A stretch of DNA of 64,000 nucleotides from contig MQVO02000011.1 in NCBI GenBank assembly GCA_001986395.2, positions 62,001-126,000 of the forward strand. Reading direction: 5' to 3'. Of this stretch, positions 53,204 through 64,000 are shown piece by piece. The first letter of the stretch is position 1; each line of letters begins with the position of its first letter. The notes under the pieces are model-generated. The model was not told where the DNA came from. It saw nothing but the letters and a program-made list of their open reading frames with translations, and did no database searches. A program made the translations under genes and the position numbers. This DNA comes from Irpex lacteus (lineage: Eukaryota; Basidiomycota; Agaricomycetes; Polyporales; Irpicaceae).

Positions 53204-53590
53204 TGTGACGGTTCGGTCATTTACTTGATAAGTCCCTCTCTCGAATATTATCTAATAGTTTTTTCGTCCGCTTTTGTACTTACATATCAACTCGAGGCAC
53301 GCCTCATGTAGCACACATGTAAAGTATATAGTCTGCGTTGAGCGCAGGACGAATCTCATCTTCTTCTCACCATCTGTCTTTGCTGGAGCCACTGCTCGCG
53401 AAGGCCTCGAGAACGACGATCACCGAGCTTCTCTTCTCCCGACTCTTCGCTGCAGCAGCTGTTAGCGCGCGCGTCGAGGACTGCCTGAATAGGCAATTAA
53501 GACTCCTCTCACACCTCTGGTTCCTAAGCGTTCGCCGGACGAATCGCAGACGACTAGCCCAGCTCGTGACCGCTCCCGTCGAGCGTCACA
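53204..53590 (+). repeat. 3' LTR of gypsy B1
   Basis: 387 bp, preceded by GACTGGGGGGCTC as a short G-rich polypurine tract and followed by the GTCCC duplication. Confidence 0.94.
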
Positions 53591-56500
53591 GTCCCACTTC
53601 GATGTGAGTTTCGCGTATATTTCTCTCGCCGTCGCCAGGCATTGAAAGGGGAAGTCGCACTGGTGCCATTGGCGCACCTTCTCGCAGAACCTGCAGCACG
53701 CTCTTCGTTTATAGTGAATGGCCGTGTCTTTCGTGGTCAGTTCTCCATACTCTATTAGGGTGAGCAGTTGCGCTACTGTTTTAATGCCATGGTTGCGTCT
53801 TAGGCATTGTGCTCTGGGCTTATTGTATAACTTTTTTAGTAGGTCCGACACGCCAAGGTGGAGCCATATAGGGAGTGTCCCCTTCAGTTCTGGGCTTAGT
53901 TGTATTGCGTCCAGCCTCAGGTTCACCTCTTTCGCCAGTTTGATCATGGTCTTAAGGTGTGTCGGGAGTGTCGAACGGTTACTGGTGTTCACATCCCATT
54001 CCTGCAGGAAATATTGTAGCTTTGTCTCTTCATCGACCCTCGGGCCGGTTGTTCGTGCCGCTTTCGCCAGTAGTGCATCCGCTACGTACGCCCACATAGG
54101 TCTGGCGTTCGACAGGTCTAGGAAGGGTTTCAGCCAGGTGAGTTGGATCGCTTTCAGTCGTGTGTCTAGGCTGAATAGGTTAAGTCCGCCTTGTTCGATA
54201 GGGTCGTTCAGTGTTTCCATGTTGACCGGTATTATTCCTTTGTCCTGCCACAGGAAGGTTCTGAGAATGGTTTTTAATTCGCTCTTGATGGTGTCTGGCA
54301 CCCCTTGGACTTTCGCTAGGAATTGGATCCGTCCGCCCATTTCCATGTTTAGCACGAGTTTCCTTCCAAAAAGGGTGAGGCCTGGTCTGTCCCACTGCGC
54401 CAGCCTGGTGCGTAGTTTTTTTATCAGTGTCCTCCAGGGGGCGGTGTCGTCGCCGTTATTCCCGAACCATCCTCCTAGGATCCTTACGAGGACCCCTTCT
54501 TCGGCTATTCGAACATCCTGGGGCAAGGGTTCTTCTGTCACGTCAAAGCATCTGCTTAAAATGACCCACTCGCGGTACTCTTCCGATCCAATGGGGATGA
54601 TTTCCGTTTTCTCCAGGTTGAATTTAGCCCTGGATGCTCTGCACCAGGTTGCTAGTATGTCTTGGAGCTCCGAGTACTTATCGTACCGCGACAGGTATAC
54701 CGTTGTGTCGTCCGCGAAAAGTGTGGTTATGAGGCGCCCTGGGGCTCCTGGTATTTGGAAGCCTTTCAGCGATGAGAGCCTGAGCATGCACGCTAGGGGT
54801 TCTATCGCCAGGTCAAAGAGTAAGCACGATAGCGGGTCCCCTTGTCTCACACCTCGCGTTATCCGGAAACGTTTGCTAATCACTCCATTTATCGCTACGC
54901 AGGACTCCGCTGTTTCATACAGGCTCCTGATCGTGTTGATCATGCTCGTCGGGACTTTGAACTTTTCAAGAACCTTCCAGAGGTAGTCGTGCGCCACTTT
55001 GTCGTATGCCTTTTCTTGGTCCAGCGCTATTATTACCCCGTTCTCATCTTCTGCCTCTGCGTATTCGATCATCGTTCTCACTAGGTTCGTGTGGTTGAAG
55101 ATAGACCGATTGGGGATGAAGCCAGCTTGGTCAGGGTGTATCGCGTGATGTATCCAGCGGGCTAGTTTGACGGAGTATGCTTTGGTAAGGAGTTTGTAAT
55201 CAGTGTTTAGTAGCGTTATAGGGCGATAATTCGCTATTTCACGGTTATCTTTTTTCTTGTAGATCGGGACTATCCAGCCTTCTGCGAAGCTCGATTTAGG
55301 GACCACCCCGTTCCTCTCTATGTCGTTAAACACAAGTTTGAAGAGGCCGATAATGTCTAGGGTATCATTTGTCTCTGGTTCGTCGTTCTGTCTGGCTTTC
55401 GCATTGCGTTTGTCTTCCTCCCGGCGTAGACGGAACAGTTCTTTCCACAGTTCATACGGGATCCCATCAAGACCCGCCGCCTTCCCGTTCGCTGATAGTT
55501 TCAGTGCGTCCTCAAGGTCGAAGGTTTCAAGCTCAGCTTTCAAATTTTTGCGGGCTGCTTTAGGGAAGGGCGTTGTAATGCTTTTAAGGACTTCTCTTAT
55601 GGTCTCTTCCCGCTCTGTGGCCTCGTCTGGGCTTGCCGTTATACCTTCTGACTGCAGGGAATCGTGGTAGTCGGCCGCTGCTTCTGCCATTTTATCCGAT
55701 CGTTCTATGTACCTTGGGGGGTCGTCCGGCGAGTAGCCTGGATGGCCCAAAGGTTGGCCCGACGTCGGGTCTCGGAGGGTTAGTATCATGTCTCTTGGGC
55801 TCTTCGGCTTGTTGGTCGCTATCCAGTTTCTGTTGATCTTCTCTCCATAGACCCAGTTGTTCGTTGCTACAGTCTTCCTTGCAGTGTTGAACCTTCTCGC
55901 TTCTAGGTCTTTTATTTTCTCTAATAGGATGGCCGCTTCATTGCGTATCATATCATCGTCGTCAGCTTCAGGTCTATTTAGGAGTTCGTGACGCTGATCT
56001 TTCATCTTCTGTATCCTGTTCGCGAGTTTAGGTATTTTTACTTTAGCCAACTTCCGCGCAGTCTCTATTATTGCTCCTTGCTTGAATTGTTGCCATATGG
56101 TCTGTGGGTTCCTTATTGGCGTTCGTTCTTCTCCTCTTCCCATGTAGAGGTTTATCATGTGTTGGGCTGCCTCCTTGCCTGCACGGGTGACTTGTTCAAT
56201 GTACGTTTTGTCCGCTATGACAGTCTTTGGTATTGTCCACCTCCCCGGTCCTATTCGCGGGAGTTTCTTATCTGTTAGGGACACCATGACCATTGTGTGG
56301 TCTGTTGATATACCTTCGGGGTGGCTGAAGAGCCACTGTTGTGTGGCTTTTGCTACGTCGGTTGACGTGTAGATCCTGTCGAGTCTCGACAGGCTGCCTC
56401 CATTTTCCTGCGCATAGGTAAACTCCTTTTCTCTCGGGTACATGCTTCGCCACGGGTCTGTCATTCCGAAAAAGTTATACAGTTCCTGCAGCGCTGTCAC

Positions 56501-57257
56501 TGGGCCCAGCGGGTCTGGTCGCATTGGGCGTCGGTCTATCCTTTCCTCTACAATGTTGAAATCCCCCATTAGTAGGTCGGGGGGTTGGAGTTGCCTTACC
56601 TCCCATTCACGCAGCAGCTGCTTCCAGAATTGCTCGTTTTCGTTGTGGGCATTAGGTGCGTACACATTCAGTACTGTCATGGACACCTTCTGATGCCAGG
56701 TGAATTTAAGTAAACTCGCTCTTCCTGGTATGATGTCTATTGCCGAAGCTTTAGTATAGTCTAGTCGTTCTTTATTTATTACAAAAGCGACCCCTTTCGA
56801 GGCCGATGCTCTCTCGTCTGGGAAGGACGGGATGATATGTAATCTGTTCTCAAAGTAGGAATGCAGTGATGCTACATGGTGGTCCTCTAGGTGGGTTTCT
56901 TGTACCGCTAGTATCGCTATCTTCTTCGATCGTAGCATCTGGTTTATTTTATTCCATTTGCTGTTAGGTTGGTCGGGGTTCATTTCCCCTCGTCCTTTCA
57001 TGTTGAGCGTGGCGACCTGTATTGTGGCCGCTGTTTTGCGGCTATTTCTTTTCGGAGTCGGATTCCTCATACGGGATTCACCCTGGGCTTCGTCGCCGTG
57101 GTTGTGTCGTGGCACATCATTTCTCGCCCATTGGCTTCCTCCGTATGGGGGTGCGTGGGGTTGTGGGGGGAGAGGTGAGTTGTGTGGTGTGGGGGGGTGT
57201 TGACTGCGCCCGTCGCCTGAATCTATGCGATACTCCTCGGCTTGATCGTCGGCGGGC
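53591..57257 (-). CDS. LINE ORF, 5' half: endonuclease and reverse transcriptase (disrupted)
   Basis: The open frame covers an apurinic-like endonuclease with TLNMKGRG, ILAVQETHLEDHH, LNVYAPNAHNENEQFW, LLMGDFNIVEERIDRR, LSRLDRIYTS and STDHTMV. A non-LTR reverse transcriptase follows, with VPIYKKKDNREIANYRPI, HPDQAGFIPNRS, IIALDQEKAYDKV, RGVRQGDPLSC and the catalytic FADDTTVYL (54701-54720, about residue 848). It resembles fungal Tad-clade LINEs, which also carry RNase H. Across the B1 insertion the frame continues (…LTSKWD-P…) into the RNase H half. The apparent ATG at 57259 includes the first base of the B2 LTR, so the true start is lost or lies farther upstream. Confidence 0.88.
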
Positions 57258-57258
57258 A
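53591..57258 (-). mobile_element. 5' part of the LINE split by gypsy B1 and abutted by B2
   Basis: The minus-strand ORF runs directly into B1 at 53590. At the other end the sequence meets the TGTGACC terminus of B2 at 57259. The LINE therefore continues, if at all, beyond B2 outside the window. Confidence 0.88.
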
Positions 57259-57639
57259 TGTGACCTGGAAGGGTAGTTAGTTCCCAACGAGCGCACGTAG
57301 CTAATTTTTTCGTTTATTTTCACATTATCGTCGATAACCTCGGACATGAGCTCGCCTCATGTTCACCTCATGTTGTAGCATTATTTAGCTCTGTGTGTAT
57401 CTTCTGAATGCACATCTCTTCTTTCCCACATACGTCTTCGCTTGAGCATAGCTCGCGGAGGCACGGAGAGCGGCGATCTATTTCTACTTCTCGTCTTCGC
57501 AGCCCTCGGCGCTGCGAGAGACGACCGACTGCCCGATTAGGCAGTTATCTCGACTCTACACCTCTGGTTCCTAGCGTTCGCCGGGACGACTCGCGGTCGA
57601 TCCACCCAGATCTGAGACTGCTCGCGTCGAGCGTCACAG
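57259..57639 (+). repeat. 5' LTR of gypsy B2
   Basis: 381 bp. Shares with the B1 LTR the words CACCTCTGGTTCCTA, GCGTTCGCCGG and GTCGAGCGTCACA. Confidence 0.85.
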
Positions 57640-57849
57640 AGGTGGACACACTGGGAAATCGACCGTACCGGCCGACTCTGGATCCAACTGTTCATCATTC
57701 CGTTCTCAAACCCCAGAAACCAATCCGCATTACATCAGCTCGAGAACGCGGAGTTACTCACTAAGCTACGTCGACGAAAGATCATTCTATCGTTCTTCGA
57801 ATCGCTACTCGACAATCCTCAGCAATCTCGAGCTCTCGCGATCGACACC

Positions 57850-60800
57850 ATGTCTGCTACGCAGGGTGCCGACGCGCCCGATAATCCATCATTCCAATCG
57901 AACGCCTCGAGGAGGCAACAGCTCCCCCCATCAGCTACCCTCCCGGGCTTATTCGGGGAGAATTCCTTCGTAACCGAATCGCAGCGACGTCAGCTCGGAA
58001 CTATCGAAGAAGAAACATCCGCGCAGGCACAAGCGGAGAGAGAGGCCGTGATCAGGGAGCTAGAGAGAGACGACGAGGATGAAGGGGAGGACGGAGCGGA
58101 CAAGTCGATGGCTGAAAGACTGTACGACGAATACGTCAGAGACAGCTCAACACGAGTGAGTCTCAAGCAGGAAGTCTGCCAATACATCAACCGCGCCAAA
58201 TGGTCCCCCGCAGACATCGTCGACTACGGGTCCGTTATCGGCGTAGCGAATCGACCTCGCTTCGCCCTAAGGCCACCTATCCTTCGCTCCCTCGACCGCG
58301 TCTTCGCCAACCTGCAGACGCTGCTGTCGAAGCTGGCCGCTGAAATACCCCGCCGTCGCGCCGCGAACAACTATCACTATCTCCTTGACCCTAAAGGCGA
58401 CCTTCTCCCGGTTCTGAAGGGAGCCAACTCGCTCGCGGAGCTAGCTGGAGCCTGGGAGATTCTACGAGAGAGGCTCGAGAAAGGCCACAGACTCACGAAG
58501 AGATACGTTCGCGAGAGCAAGGGGGACCAAAGCGCCCTTTCGCCCGCGTCCACCCTCTCGGAAGTCTATCGACCATTCGGAGATGACGTCCCCACTGAGC
58601 AGCGCATCCGCGAATACAAGGCGTTAGTACCCAACCATCAGCGAGCACAGCTTCCTCCAGGCGACGTCTTAGACTATGCCAAGCCGCTAGAGGAGATCGT
58701 CGACCTCTCTCCAAGGCTCCAAGCTGCATTCCCGCATCGAGAACCTGAGACTACTCCTCGTGCATACTCGTACAGCCTCGCGGGCAAGAAGGAGGACGTC
58801 TCGTACTTCACGCGAACCAGTTACGGTCCTGGCTTTACGGTACCTCTGCGAATGTCCCAGCCGGAGTCTATCAGCACGGGTCTCCTACGGAAGAATCGCA
58901 CCCGAGGTAAGGATAAGGCAGTCTCCTTCCTGGACGCGCGGGCACAACAAGCAACGGCCGAGCCTGTCGAGGAACCAGACCCGTTCGCCGAAGCAGACTG
59001 GTCGCAGATATACTCGTCGACGGCTAGAGTCGTTCCCCGCGACTCGCAGCCTGGCCCTAGCGCTGCCCCTCGCTTCCTCGAGGCCCCTGACGTGTTGGCT
59101 GGTAACGTCCTGCACGGGCTGGCTTCTGCCAGCGCAGCCCCTCGAGCCCCGGTGTCTGAGCGAGTTGCGCCACCAACTATGACAGGGGCCCCTCCAACGG
59201 TCGATGCGGTCGCGCTAGGCGTAGACCTACGCACGCTGGAAGGTCCCGGTCGCCAACTCAACTCAGATCAGGTGTCAGCATGGCGAACTCAAGTGTCAGC
59301 TCACCAGGCTGCCCCTGCGGGATTCGCATCGTCAAAGCCCTTGCCACCCATCCCTAGCGCGAATATGGGAGGAGGCAGAGGAAGCCAGAGCAACGTAGAG
59401 CAACACGCGCAGCCTGTCAACTCCTCCTTGCCAGGACTAACGCCTTCCCCTTCGCGTCACGACGGGGGAAGCCCACCCGGAGGAGGAGGTGGATTCCCTG
59501 GAGGAAACGGAGGCCCATCTTACCCTGGAGGTGGGGGTCCACCGTTCCCCGGAGGAGGAGGCGGCCCACCGTTCCCTGGAGGAGGGGGTGGCCCACCATT
59601 CCCTGGAGGCGGAGGTCCGCCATTCCCCGGAGGTGGAGGCCTCCCGTTTCCTGGAGGAGGAGGACCACCATACCCGGGTGGAGGACCGGGAGGCGGAGGC
59701 CCCCCCTACCCAGGAGGCGGTGGTGGCGGCGGTGGCCCTCCCGGAGGTCCCTACGGGGGATGGATACCGCTACAGAACGGTCAGTGGGACCACCAGTTCC
59801 AGATACCCACTGCGCTCGTACCTCAGATTAAGCTCGGTCAGACTATCGACTCTGTCATACCGATCTGGGACGGCCATTGGGGCACCGCGCTCGAGTGGTT
59901 CGCCAGCGTGCAAGAGTTCGCGGGTACTGGAGGCTACATACCGTGGCAGCTGGGATATCACCTCTGGAGTCGCCTCAAGGAGGGTTCAGGAGTACGCACA
60001 TGGTTCCAAAATCTCACGCCCGACTGGAAGAGCTGGATGAGACGGTATTACGTTAACTTCCTGGTATCGGTCGAGCAGAACTTCCTGGGACTCACGTGGA
60101 AACAGGATCGCGCTGCGGAATACGCCATCCAATCCTTCCGACAGACTGGCCGTACTCGAGAGTCCCCCGTCCAGTTCATCCAGCGACGACTGCTGTCCTT
60201 GCGCTTGCTGTACCCCAACTTGATTGGCTCACCTGAGGAGGTAAGAGAAGTGATGAGGGCCGCGCCGGTGTTCTGGAAGAACATCCTAAGCTGGGACACG
60301 ATCCCGTCTGTAATGGAGCTGCAAACGAGGGTCATAGAAATGGAACCTCAGTTAGTATCCGCTTCAGACTCACTGCACGCTCCCGCTCTTCACCGAGACC
60401 AGTTCGCACGCTATCTCAAGGAGTACTTCCGGGACAATAACATCGACTTACGAAACTTTCGCTCGAGGACGGTTCACGCGGCGACCACCGATCCTGCTCT
60501 GGACTATAACCAACCCGATCCATCCATCGAAGAGTCTTCGGGTCACGATGACCTCGTATCTGGCCACGAGTCCCCTCTCGTTGTCGAGTGCTACGCCCTG
60601 GCGAAGAAACGGCAGCGACCTCCTCCTAAGGACGGCTACCCCTTCAAGAAACGCGACGAAGTGGTTAGCCCCCTCAGGCCGCCGCCGTCCCCGTGCAAAT
60701 GCTGTGGCAGTGACAAGCACTGGGACAAAGAGTGTCCCTGGTTCAGTCTTTGGGAGAGGAAATTTGGCAGGGGGAAGGACAAAGTAGCTCGAGTTGCGGG

Positions 60801-63800
60801 TGCTCAGACCGATGAGGAGAGTTTCGAAGACATGTACAGTACGACCTTCGAAGAATTGATTTCGCAAGCCTGCTATTCGCTCTACCTTGATCCCGTCGTG
60901 AAGTCTGCCCGTTTCGCGTACGCTCGCCTTATGGAGGAGGTAGGAGGCTCTGAACCTCAGAGCACTCCGCGCCAGGCCTACGTCTCGCGATCTGAACCGG
61001 AGGTGCTGAAGCGGCGTGCTCCCAGAGTGACTATGGAAGTCGTTCCCGAAGAAGCGTCCGACAAGCCAGTCGCTGAGGTCTACCTTATCGAAGACAATCT
61101 CGACAGCGAGCGACTACCCTCGACTGAGGAAACGATGGGCGACGAGGGCGACTCATCGGAAGTGTCAACAGCCGAAGGACGACTGGACGCCCTACAAGTG
61201 ACGGCTAAGGAGGTAAACTGGGTTCGACCCCGGAGGTACAAGCCCAGCGGGACGTCTGCCATCGGAGTATCGGTGCTCTCGATACCGGGAAGGATAAATG
61301 ATCCCGGGGGGCCAGTGGAGGACTTGCGTCTAGACTCCGGAGCGGACGTGACTCTCATATCCGCAACGTACTACGCAAACCTCGCTAAGCCCCCAAAACT
61401 CCGTCAAGGTCGAAAAATGGACTTATGGCAACTGACCGATAAGTCGTCCAGAATCGAGGGCTACGTGGAAGTACCTATCTTCGTGACTAGTTCGACGGGA
61501 GAAACCATAGGGCTGATAGCGGAGGCTTACGTGGTCCCGAACATGAACGTACCTATCCTTCTCGGGGAGGACTTCCATATCGCCTATGAGCTCAGCGTGA
61601 CGCGACACTTAGAATTTGGTACCACGGTCGCCATCTCGAATACGGGCTTGAGTCTGGAAGCTAAAGGCGTACGAAGACCGACGTACCCCGAGCTGTCTCC
61701 CAACCCGTCTCGCCTAGCCTCCTTCGTTAGAGCGAAACTCCACCGACGCAACAAGAACCGACGCTGGAGAAGGAAACAGGCCCTTGAGAAAGCGTCGCGG
61801 GTAGCCACCGTAGCCAAGGACGTCTGTATCCCCGCAAACTCTTGTGTCAACGTGAGCGTGGAGTGTCCTTTTAAAGAAGGGAGGTCGTGGCTAGTCGAGA
61901 AGTCCATGCTGGGTGACGACCGCGTAGCCCCTCTTGTAGTACCCAACGTCCTGATCGACGAAAGCTACCCCCGTGTACCCGTAAGCAACACCACGAACAT
62001 GCCGAGGTGGCTAAGGAAAGGGGAGTTGCTCGGGGAGCTACGCGACCCTCGTGGCTACTTCGACAGACCAAAGAGCGACAAGGAGTGGACGGAAATGTCC
62101 TTGGGAGCTGATAGAGTAGTGGCTTTGACGGAGGCCATGAGGAGCGTCGAAACGAGCCCGAACGCGAAAGACAGAGTCTTCTTAGGCAAGGAAGATGGGA
62201 CCTTCATTAAATCACGAGCACGCGAGGGCCGAAACGTTGAGTCAGACGCAGGGGGAAGCCCACGCGAGACGGTAGTAGAACCTGAGGAGGAATGGGGGCC
62301 GAAAACGGCAGAGGTCCCTGACCCGACGGTATACTCCTCAGCCGACCTAGAGAGTCTCATCGACGTCGCCGAGGTACCCGAAGGCCTACGACCTCGAATA
62401 TGGGAGATGCTCCGTAAACGGATTGGTGCATTTGGCTTCGATGGGAGGCTCGGCCACATGGAGACGAAGTGTCGCATCCGGACCAAGGAAGGCGTCGAAC
62501 CAATTTCCGTTCCCATGTACGCTAGCTCTCCTGCTAAGAGGCAGGTCATCGACGAGCAGTTGAAAACTTGGTTCGAACAAGGAGTAATCGAGCCATCTCA
62601 GAGCCCTTGGGGAGCACCGGTGGTTATCGTCTACCGTAACGGAAAGGCCAGGTTCTGTGTGGACTATCGTAAGCTCAACGCTCAGACGATACCTGACGAA
62701 TTTCCCTTACCTCGCCAGACCGAGATCCTTTCCGCTCTCTCAGGAGCTCAGGTGCTGTCGTCTCTGGACGCCCTTTCGGGCTTCACGCAGATCGAGATTG
62801 CAGATGAAGACGTTGAGAAGACCGCCTTTCGTACGCACCGGGGGCTTTTTCAATTTCGACGCATGCCTTTCGGCCTGAAGAACGGGCCCTCGATCTTTCA
62901 GCGAACCATGCAGAATATACTCGCGCCTTACCTGTGGCTGTTCACGTTGGTTTACATTGACGACATAGTAGTCTACTCGAGGAGCTACGAGGAACACCTT
63001 GATCACCTTGACAAAGTTCTACAGGCGATTGAGCGAGCAGGACTCACCTTGTCGCCCAAGAAGTGCCATTTATTCTACAGTTCCATCCTACTCCTGGGGC
63101 ACAAGGTGTCAAGACTCGGGCTCTCAACACACGAAGAGAAGGTCAGGGCGATCAGCGAGCTGAAGAGACCAACGAAAGTATCAGAGCTACAGACCTTCCT
63201 AGGGATGGTCGTGTATTTCTCGATGTTTATCCCCTTCTACGCGAACATTGCCTCCCCTCTGTTCAAACTTCTCCGGAAGGGCAGCGCCTGGCGTTGGGGC
63301 CCCGAAGAGGAATACGCGTTTGAGGCTGCGAAAGCTGCTCTTAAGGCTGCCCCCGTGCTAGGTCACCCCATAGAAGGACGACCGTACCGTCTATACACCG
63401 ACGCATCGGACGAGGCGATAGGTTGCTGTCTGCAGCAAGTTCAACCTATGCTAGCAGGAGACTTGAAAGGCACCAAAGCCTACGAGAAGCTGGAGAAAGC
63501 GTACGAAGAAAAAGGAGACGTACCTCGCTTTGTGGTGAAGTTGTCGTCGAAAATCAACGACCACGCCTTCAAAGACGAGTGGGCGACGCAACTCGACTCG
63601 ACGACGGTACACGTAGAAAGGGTGCTCGCTTACTGGTCCCGCACGCTGAAGAGCGCGGAGACGAGATACTCAGCCACGGAGAGGGAAGCCCTAGGGGCGA
63701 AGGAAGGCCTAGTTCGATTCCAGCCGTACATCGAAGGAGAAAAGGTGCTGTTAGTCACGGACCACGCGGCGCTGCAATGGGCAAAGACTTACGAGAACGC

Positions 63801-64000
63801 AAATCGAAGACTCGCAGCCTGGGGGGCGATTTATTCGGCATTCGCACCAGGGCTCGAGATCATTCACAGACCGGGGAGGATACATTCCAACGTCGACCCC
63901 CTGTCTCGACTACCTCGACAGCCTCCGTCCCATACCTCACCGTTGGCGGACAAGACCCCAGCCTTACGCTTGGACAGCGAGGAAGCAGAGACAGCCGAAC
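57850..64000 (+). CDS. gag-pol: Fused Gag-Pol of gypsy B2, 3' end outside window
   Basis: One frame is open from the first ATG at 57850 to the window edge (over 2050 codons), and I read Gag codon by codon without finding a stop. Gag has a helical N-terminus, a Gly/Pro tract (59460-59760), the domain WDGHWGTALEWFASVQEFAG, and the zinc knuckle CKCCGSDKHWDKEC (60700-60741). The frame then runs straight through the place where B1 has UAG (near 61200, TAKEVNWVRPRRYKPSG) into protease (DSGADVTLIS, 61336 on), RT (YIDDIVVYS, about 62957) and RNase H (RLYTDASDEAIGCCLQQ, VTDHAALQW). Integrase and chromodomain would follow outside. The frame is also open upstream of the ATG to about 57540. Confidence 0.88.
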   Translation, partial: MSATQGADAPDNPSFQSNASRRQQLPPSATLPGLFGENSFVTESQRRQLGTIEEETSAQAQAEREAVIRELERDDEDEGEDGADKSMAERLYDEYVRDSSTRVSLKQEVCQYINRAKWSPADIVDYGSVIGVANRPRFALRPPILRSLDRVFANLQTLLSKLAAEIPRRRAANNYHYLLDPKGDLLPVLKGANSLAELAGAWEILRERLEKGHRLTKRYVRESKGDQSALSPASTLSEVYRPFGDDVPTEQRIREYKALVPNHQRAQLPPGDVLDYAKPLEEIVDLSPRLQAAFPHREPETTPRAYSYSLAGKKEDVSYFTRTSYGPGFTVPLRMSQPESISTGLLRKNRTRGKDKAVSFLDARAQQATAEPVEEPDPFAEADWSQIYSSTARVVPRDSQPGPSAAPRFLEAPDVLAGNVLHGLASASAAPRAPVSERVAPPTMTGAPPTVDAVALGVDLRTLEGPGRQLNSDQVSAWRTQVSAHQAAPAGFASSKPLPPIPSANMGGGRGSQSNVEQHAQPVNSSLPGLTPSPSRHDGGSPPGGGGGFPGGNGGPSYPGGGGPPFPGGGGGPPFPGGGGGPPFPGGGGPPFPGGGGLPFPGGGGPPYPGGGPGGGGPPYPGGGGGGGGPPGGPYGGWIPLQNGQWDHQFQIPTALVPQIKLGQTIDSVIPIWDGHWGTALEWFASVQEFAGTGGYIPWQLGYHLWSRLKEGSGVRTWFQNLTPDWKSWMRRYYVNFLVSVEQNFLGLTWKQDRAAEYAIQSFRQTGRTRESPVQFIQRRLLSLRLLYPNLIGSPEEVREVMRAAPVFWKNILSWDTIPSVMELQTRVIEMEPQLVSASDSLHAPALHRDQFARYLKEYFRDNNIDLRNFRSRTVHAATTDPALDYNQPDPSIEESSGHDDLVSGHESPLVVECYALAKKRQRPPPKDGYPFKKRDEVVSPLRPPPSPCKCCGSDKHWDKECPWFSLWERKFGRGKDKVARVAGAQTDEESFEDMYSTTFEELISQACYSLYLDPVVKSARFAYARLMEEVGGSEPQSTPRQAYVSRSEPEVLKRRAPRVTMEVVPEEASDKPVAEVYLIEDNLDSERLPSTEETMGDEGDSSEVSTAEGRLDALQVTAKEVNWVRPRRYKPSGTSAIGVSVLSIPGRINDPGGPVEDLRLDSGADVTLISATYYANLAKPPKLRQGRKMDLWQLTDKSSRIEGYVEVPIFVTSSTGETIGLIAEAYVVPNMNVPILLGEDFHIAYELSVTRHLEFGTTVAISNTGLSLEAKGVRRPTYPELSPNPSRLASFVRAKLHRRNKNRRWRRKQALEKASRVATVAKDVCIPANSCVNVSVECPFKEGRSWLVEKSMLGDDRVAPLVVPNVLIDESYPRVPVSNTTNMPRWLRKGELLGELRDPRGYFDRPKSDKEWTEMSLGADRVVALTEAMRSVETSPNAKDRVFLGKEDGTFIKSRAREGRNVESDAGGSPRETVVEPEEEWGPKTAEVPDPTVYSSADLESLIDVAEVPEGLRPRIWEMLRKRIGAFGFDGRLGHMETKCRIRTKEGVEPISVPMYASSPAKRQVIDEQLKTWFEQGVIEPSQSPWGAPVVIVYRNGKARFCVDYRKLNAQTIPDEFPLPRQTEILSALSGAQVLSSLDALSGFTQIEIADEDVEKTAFRTHRGLFQFRRMPFGLKNGPSIFQRTMQNILAPYLWLFTLVYIDDIVVYSRSYEEHLDHLDKVLQAIERAGLTLSPKKCHLFYSSILLLGHKVSRLGLSTHEEKVRAISELKRPTKVSELQTFLGMVVYFSMFIPFYANIASPLFKLLRKGSAWRWGPEEEYAFEAAKAALKAAPVLGHPIEGRPYRLYTDASDEAIGCCLQQVQPMLAGDLKGTKAYEKLEKAYEEKGDVPRFVVKLSSKINDHAFKDEWATQLDSTTVHVERVLAYWSRTLKSAETRYSATEREALGAKEGLVRFQPYIEGEKVLLVTDHAALQWAKTYENANRRLAAWGAIYSAFAPGLEIIHRPGRIHSNVDPLSRLPRQPPSHTSPLADKTPALRLDSEEAETAE

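Larger units (their letters stand above)
42458..53590 (+). mobile_element. Complete Ty3/gypsy chromovirus-like element B1 (11.1 kb)
   Basis: Two 387-bp LTRs (42458-42844, 53204-53590) start TGTGACGG and end CGTCACA and show no difference by eye. The 5-bp target duplication GTCCC (42453-42457 and 53591-53595) is exact. Inside are gag, pol ending in a chromodomain, and a third ORF. The element sits within the LINE in opposite orientation. Identical LTRs indicate a very recent insertion. Confidence 0.95.
57259..64000 (+). mobile_element. Ty3/gypsy element B2, right side outside window
   Basis: Same family as B1: the LTR starts TGTGACC, ends CGTCACA, has the same following word GAGGTGGACACACTGGGAA, and Gag-Pol is collinear with B1 but clearly diverged. 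It begins where the LINE 5' part stops, so it probably inserted into the same LINE. The 3' LTR and target duplication (left candidate GGGCA) lie beyond the window. Confidence 0.9.

Noticed and set aside
53718..54986. Plus-strand ORF of 422 codons antisense to the LINE reverse transcriptase
   Set aside because: The minus strand carries clear RT motifs over the same interval; the plus frame has no recognisable domain.
1..64000. tRNA or rRNA genes
   Set aside because: No cloverleaf with A and B boxes and no conserved rRNA segment was recognised by eye. The iMet-like words at 36824-36840 are a primer-binding site, not a tRNA gene. A tRNAscan run would be decisive.

Overview
The window reads as nuclear DNA of a filamentous basidiomycete, most likely an Agaricomycete. 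The genes carry many short spliceosomal introns (about 50-65 bp, GT-AG). Fungal families restricted largely to mushrooms and their relatives are present (DUF6533/DUF6534 membrane proteins), and fungal Ty3/gypsy, Ty1/copia and LINE elements take up more than half of the sequence. All family names come from motif recognition by eye; no database search was run.

Layout. 1-2.3 kb: the 3'-truncated end of a PIN-like gene (minus), then a pseudogene of the KEOPS subunit Cgi121 (minus). 2.5-4.05 kb: a candidate non-autonomous transposon and a hairpin-containing minisatellite. 4.06-15.64 kb: a complete 11.6-kb gypsy element (family A) with 1092-bp LTRs. 15.9-21.1 kb: two intact, divergently transcribed host genes, a BuGZ/ZNF207-like zinc-finger protein (minus) and an alpha/beta hydrolase (plus), bracketed by diverged inverted repeats. 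21.2-23.5 kb: a broken kinase-like gene and unrecognised DNA.

23.5-40.0 kb: a duplicated two-gene module. Each copy has a DUF6533 multi-pass membrane protein gene (plus) converging on a secreted FAD-dependent oxidoreductase gene (minus). A DUF6534 membrane gene (minus) and an aconitase pseudogene fragment (minus) lie between the copies. The second DUF6533 gene is split by a very young copia-like element that encodes only Gag, with identical LTRs, a 5-bp target duplication and a primer site matching the anticodon loop of initiator tRNA-Met.

40.1-64 kb: a nested transposon block. A LINE (minus strand, poly(A) tail at 40.71 kb) is split by a complete gypsy element B1 (42,458-53,590; apparently identical 387-bp LTRs; TSD GTCCC). 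Its 5' part is abutted by a second gypsy of the same family, B2 (57,259 to beyond the window). B1 carries an additional 640-aa ORF downstream of pol that I do not recognise. B1 has an in-frame UAG between gag and pol, whereas B2 has one uninterrupted gag-pol frame. In both, residues upstream of the first in-frame AUG look conserved. These three points about family B are the strongest candidates for undescribed biology here.
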